A DNA stretch of 17,353 nt from an uncultured Succinatimonas sp. (GTDB taxonomy: Bacteria; Pseudomonadota; Gammaproteobacteria; Enterobacterales; Succinivibrionaceae): positions 1 through 17,353 of the forward strand of contig CALFLJ010000201.1 in NCBI GenBank assembly GCA_937880335.1. The letters run 5' to 3'. Positions 14,038 through 17,353 of the stretch are shown in pieces (within the stretch, counting starts at the first letter, position 1; each line of letters begins with the position of its first letter). A model generated the notes under the pieces. It saw nothing but the letters and a program-made list of their open reading frames with translations, searched no databases and was not told the DNA's origin. The position numbers and the translations under genes were made by a program.

Positions 14038-15504
14038 TTAATAGAATTTATTATAGGTAGCAGATGGATATAAAACAAACTTGTTGTATCCATCAACTGT
14101 TAATTTTTCTACTAAAGAAATATCATCAGAAAATATAGAAAAACCAAGACCAAATTGCTTAGTAGACCATTTAGCTCCAGCTAAATCTAAAATTGTAGGG
14201 GCAATATCAACGGCACTTATAAATTTGTCTACATTAAAATGTAAACCATCAGGTATATCTCCTAAAAATAAACATCTCTGCCGCCTTAATACACCTTTAA
14301 AAAGTTCAGGCTCTCCCATAAATAAATGATCGCCTATGATCCCCAATATCAAAGCTTCTTTTTTATCAACGTTTATATAATCTACAAAATTACCAATATT
14401 TCTATCAGCCTCATAAAAAGCATCCAGTAAATCATTAAACATTCTTTTTTCTGTAGGACAGTATCCAAATGGGGAATGAGTATCAATTGTTTGAACCAAA
14501 AGTACAAAAGGCTTATCGCCTTCTTGTAACTTCGAATATACATCTTTTGCTCGCTTTAATACAAACTAATCATTAAATCCCCATGCCCCTTCATGCTCAT
14601 TTACATCCCATCCCTCACTTTTCCAATAGGAGCTGTCCATTATAGTAAAATCACCATGATTTGAAAAAAGTTGTTTCATACCAGAAAAGTTACTGTCAGA
14701 TCCCATAATAAGAACTAATTTATATCCATTTTCTTTTAAAACATCGAATACAGATAAAGCATTTGGCAAAAATCCCTTATGTGAAATATAGTTGTTTCCT
14801 CCTGTTGGTACTTTTAATGGAAGACCAAAATGCCATCCTGTTAAAGCCCCGATAGTCCAACTAGATCCGCTTACATTCTGCATATTGGTAAAATTAGCAT
14901 TATAAATTGCAAGCTTGTTTAACCTCGGTGTAACCTCACTTTCAGAGTTAAAGTTAAACTCAAGAGATTCCCCCATCACTAAAACTAAATTCTTTTTTGT
15001 TGGAAAATTAATTTCAGAAAGCTTAGGTACCCAATAGTATTCTTTTAGATGGTCATTTAAAGCACCCTCTTGTTGCACCTTATAATATTCTGAAATCTCT
15101 AGCATTCTATCTACTTTTTTGTATCCTGCATTGCAAGATACAACTGCAAGAATAAGTAAAAACAACTTTGATAAAAATATATGGGAAAATTTCGTATCAT
15201 TTGTTACCAAGGCAAAAATAAAAACAAAGATATTTTTTAAAACGAAAACAAGTTTCTTAAAATTTAAGACACTAAAATTCCAGATTAACAATAAAAGAAT
15301 AACTATAAAAATAAAACAGGTAACAGATATTACAAATCTCTTATCTACCCCATCAGCTCTATTATCTATCGCCCATAAAAACTGCTCATAGGAAAGATCT
15401 TTTCAAAAAAAATAACCAACAAATTTATAAAATGACCAAATTAAAATTGAAAGCGAACCTATAAGACTAGTAAAAAATAATGTTAATTTATATAAAAGTA
15501 CCAT
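14038..15504 (-). pseudogene. MdoB/OpgB-like phosphoglycerol transferase, interrupted by two in-frame stops
   Basis: One uninterrupted register of 488 codons runs from ATG 15504 to TAA 14040-14038, broken only by TGA at codon 34 (15405-15403) and TAG at codon 313 (14568-14566). The N-terminal part has three to four hydrophobic segments. The alkaline-phosphatase-fold domain keeps Glu179 in MGESLEF, the nucleophile Thr217 in SSWTIG, GSDSNFSG, TIDTHSPFG and Asp392-His393 in GDH. Family members transfer phosphoglycerol or phosphoethanolamine to envelope glucans or lipids at the outer face of the inner membrane. Homologues as I recall them suggest Gly (GGA) and Glu (GAG) at the two stops, each one G-to-T change away. 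No frameshift is seen, so the loss looks recent. No ribosome site is obvious before the ATG. Confidence 0.85.
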
Positions 15505-15756
15505 AACCCAGCTTACGTAATAATTTTATATCTAATACAAAAATAATAAGCATCTAATTTCAGCTTAAAACAATTTGATTATTATATACAAAAAAAAAAA
15601 TTATACATAAGGCAAAGGTTATTTTGTGATAAAAGATTAAATTATTGGATTTTTAAATCCTTGCCGTGTTTTAAATAAAGATTTTTATGCTTTATACAAA
15701 GTTCTCTTTAGCAAATTTAGCTAAAATAATAAAAGCTTATAAAGGAGGGCTTGTTT
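15505..15756. other. Divergent intergenic region with A-tract and candidate promoter
   Basis: This region separates the leftward mdoB-like pseudogene from the rightward CBS-domain gene. It holds a run of A residues at about 15589-15600 and a palindrome GGATTT-TT-AAATCC at 15647-15660. After that comes a possible extended -10, TGC-TTTATA at 15688-15696, with no strong -35. The palindrome lies about 30 bases before that -10 and could be an operator. These are weak, pattern-level observations. Confidence 0.35.
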
Positions 15757-17353
15757 ATGGATCAGTCACTACTTCCTAATATTTACGATTTTATATCTCA
15801 CACCTACCCATTCTCTCAGCTTGACACATTAGCAAAAGATGCTGTAGCTACAGCAGTTAAAATCTCCTATCACTCCCCAGATGACGTACTTGATAATGAA
15901 CAATTAGCAGGGGCTGGTCTTTACATGATTAGAGTTGGCGCTGCTGAGGAAATAAATAAGCAGGACAATTCTTTAAGAGCCCGCCTTGGAGTTGGAGATA
16001 GCTTTGGTTATACACAGATAGACAAAGAAGGTGATTCTGACTATAAAGTAACTTTTTTAGAAAACACTCTTCTTTATTTCATAAATAAACAGATGCTTCA
16101 GTTTTTAATAAGCAAAAATAAAACTGTAGGCGAATACTTCAATTCAAAAGAATGGGTAAGACTATCATCAACTCATAGAAATTCAAGCGAAGTTGACAGT
16201 ATTTCAAATCAAGGGGAAAAACAAGTATCAACTATAGCTGTAACAGATCTGGCCTTTGTAAGCCCTGATACATCAATTCAAGAAACAGCAGCAACCATAG
16301 GTTGCAACCATACGGATGCTGCCATGGTTGTGGGGAGTGAGGATAAACTTTTAGGCATTGTGACTAAAAGTGACATTACCTTAAAAGCAGTAGCTTTAGG
16401 ACTTGATATAAAAAGTCCTATCAAAAATATTATGAGCTCTAAGGTATTCTCTATTGAGGCATCACGTCCTATTTACGAGGCCATGGAAAGCATGGTCATG
16501 CATAATATTAAATGCTTACCTGTACTTGAAAAAGGAAAGGTTGTAGGCTCTGTGACCACAAGACAGCTTTTAAAACACACTCAACTTCAGGCAATTTATT
16601 TAAATCAGGATATTCAAAATGCAAACAGTCTAAGCAAACTTATAAAGCTTTCATCTCACAATAAGGAAGTATTTCAAACATTAGTCGAGACTAATGTAGC
16701 TCCTCATACAATACAAAAGGTCATGTCACGTCTATGTGATCTTTATGTACAGAGAATTTGCCGTTTGGGCGAGGAAAAATTCGGGGCACCACCTTGCAAT
16801 TATGCTTTCGCAGCTGCAGGTTCCTTAGCCCGTAACGAGGTACAATTTTTATCAGATCAAGATAATTGCCTTATTACCGAGCGTGATATTACCGAAGCTG
16901 AACATCAATGGTTTAAAAATTTCACCGAATTTGTCAGTCTTTCCTTAGATAAATGTGGTTACCCATTATGCGACGGTAACTTTATGGCCTCAAATCCTAA
17001 ATGGTGTCAAAGCTATAAAGTTTGGTGTGAATATTACGACAAATGGATTAGTAATGCCGATAAGGAGGCTATACTCAATAGTTCTGTCTTCTTAGATATG
17101 CGTTGTCTTTATGGTGATGAATTCCTTGTTACAAAACTGCGTCAACACCTGATAAGACTAATTACAAACAATTCGCGCTTTCTTGCCATTTTAATGAAGA
17201 TTTCATCCTCAGTAACACCCCCTATTGGAACTTTTAGGCAGTTTGTACTTACAAAAGACGGTCAAAATAACAAGAGTCTTAATATTAAGAAACAGGCTAT
17301 CAATCTCATTGTAGAGCTTGCTAGACTTTATGGTCTGCAGGCTGGATGTCTTA
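15757..17353 (+). CDS. DUF294 nucleotidyltransferase-like protein with CBS domains (3' end outside window)
   Basis: The frame is open for 532 codons and runs off the window. ATG 15757 has a strong AAAGGAGGG at 15741-15749. Domains in order: a degenerate cyclic-nucleotide-binding-like region (about 10-140); a CBS pair (about 163-270; IVTKSD and VTTRQ mark the ends of the two repeats); then the DUF294 nucleotidyltransferase domain with GSLARNE at 355-361 and SDQDN at 366-370, the metal-binding D-x-D; then the DUF294 C-terminal region with CDGNFMASNPKW. Members are thought to be cytoplasmic signalling proteins whose CBS domains sense adenine nucleotides; the transferred group and target are not known to me. 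GSLARNE deviates slightly from the common G-S-x-G/A-R-x-E, but the catalytic pattern is kept. Confidence 0.9.
   Translation, partial: MDQSLLPNIYDFISHTYPFSQLDTLAKDAVATAVKISYHSPDDVLDNEQLAGAGLYMIRVGAAEEINKQDNSLRARLGVGDSFGYTQIDKEGDSDYKVTFLENTLLYFINKQMLQFLISKNKTVGEYFNSKEWVRLSSTHRNSSEVDSISNQGEKQVSTIAVTDLAFVSPDTSIQETAATIGCNHTDAAMVVGSEDKLLGIVTKSDITLKAVALGLDIKSPIKNIMSSKVFSIEASRPIYEAMESMVMHNIKCLPVLEKGKVVGSVTTRQLLKHTQLQAIYLNQDIQNANSLSKLIKLSSHNKEVFQTLVETNVAPHTIQKVMSRLCDLYVQRICRLGEEKFGAPPCNYAFAAAGSLARNEVQFLSDQDNCLITERDITEAEHQWFKNFTEFVSLSLDKCGYPLCDGNFMASNPKWCQSYKVWCEYYDKWISNADKEAILNSSVFLDMRCLYGDEFLVTKLRQHLIRLITNNSRFLAILMKISSSVTPPIGTFRQFVLTKDGQNNKSLNIKKQAINLIVELARLYGLQAGCL

Noticed and set aside
14566..15405. 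Genetic-code change or selenocysteine/pyrrolysine readthrough in the mdoB-like gene
   Set aside because: Two different stop codons would need recoding. TAA, TAG and TGA all end other intact genes or frames here, and no recoding hairpin is evident next to either stop.
1..17353. CRISPR arrays, tRNA or rRNA genes, insertion sequences, phage genes
   Set aside because: No regularly spaced repeats, cloverleaf or rRNA-like sequence, transposase frame or terminal inverted repeats were found on reading both strands.

Overview
The window is AT-rich chromosomal DNA from a gammaproteobacterium. The best anchor is a full-length RNase E whose catalytic half follows the E. coli enzyme almost motif for motif. 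The TRAP uptake system, the four-carbon acid-sugar (otn) genes and the DUF294/CBS protein would suit an anaerobic, host-associated relative such as the Succinivibrionaceae. That placement is inference from gene content and base composition, not proof.

Layout, left to right. (1) 1-581: no gene; from about 279 to 473 the + strand can fold into a series of hairpins, one of them a three-way junction, ending in a terminator-like stem with seven Ts. This is the leader of rne and a candidate autoregulatory element. (2) 582-3152: rne (+), GTG start, followed by a strong intrinsic terminator. (3) 3468-5562 (-): a YbjJ-like MFS transporter and, downstream of it, a LysR-type regulator, separated by a perfect 11-bp inverted repeat. 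(4) 5651-12662 (-): an eight-gene operon read right to left: Asp/Glu-racemase-like protein, TRAP DctP, DctQ and DctM, a BKACE (DUF849) enzyme, OtnK, OtnC and OtnI, closed by a terminator. (5) 12663-12951: the divergent control region, with three copies of a GTTAAAA-type repeat and a CRP-like site. (6) 12952-13710 (+): the DeoR/GlpR-type regulator. (7) 14038-15504 (-): a full-length MdoB-like phosphoglycerol transferase reading frame with two in-frame stop codons. (8) 15757-end (+): a DUF294-type nucleotidyltransferase with CBS domains, cut by the window edge.

The operon looks like a catabolic unit for a small hydroxy- or keto-acid. The TRAP system imports a carboxylate; OtnK phosphorylates 3-oxo-tetronate and OtnC decarboxylates the product to DHAP. 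It departs from the classic L-threonate/D-erythronate operon in three ways. No LtnD/DenD-type dehydrogenase is present. A BKACE enzyme and a racemase-family protein with one catalytic cysteine are present instead. And otnI carries a 3' deletion that removes its last catalytic glutamate and shifts the frame; the lost C-terminal sequence is still readable in the next frame just before the terminator. The locus is therefore either a rewired pathway or one in decay. Two independently damaged genes (otnI and the mdoB-like gene) point to ongoing gene loss.
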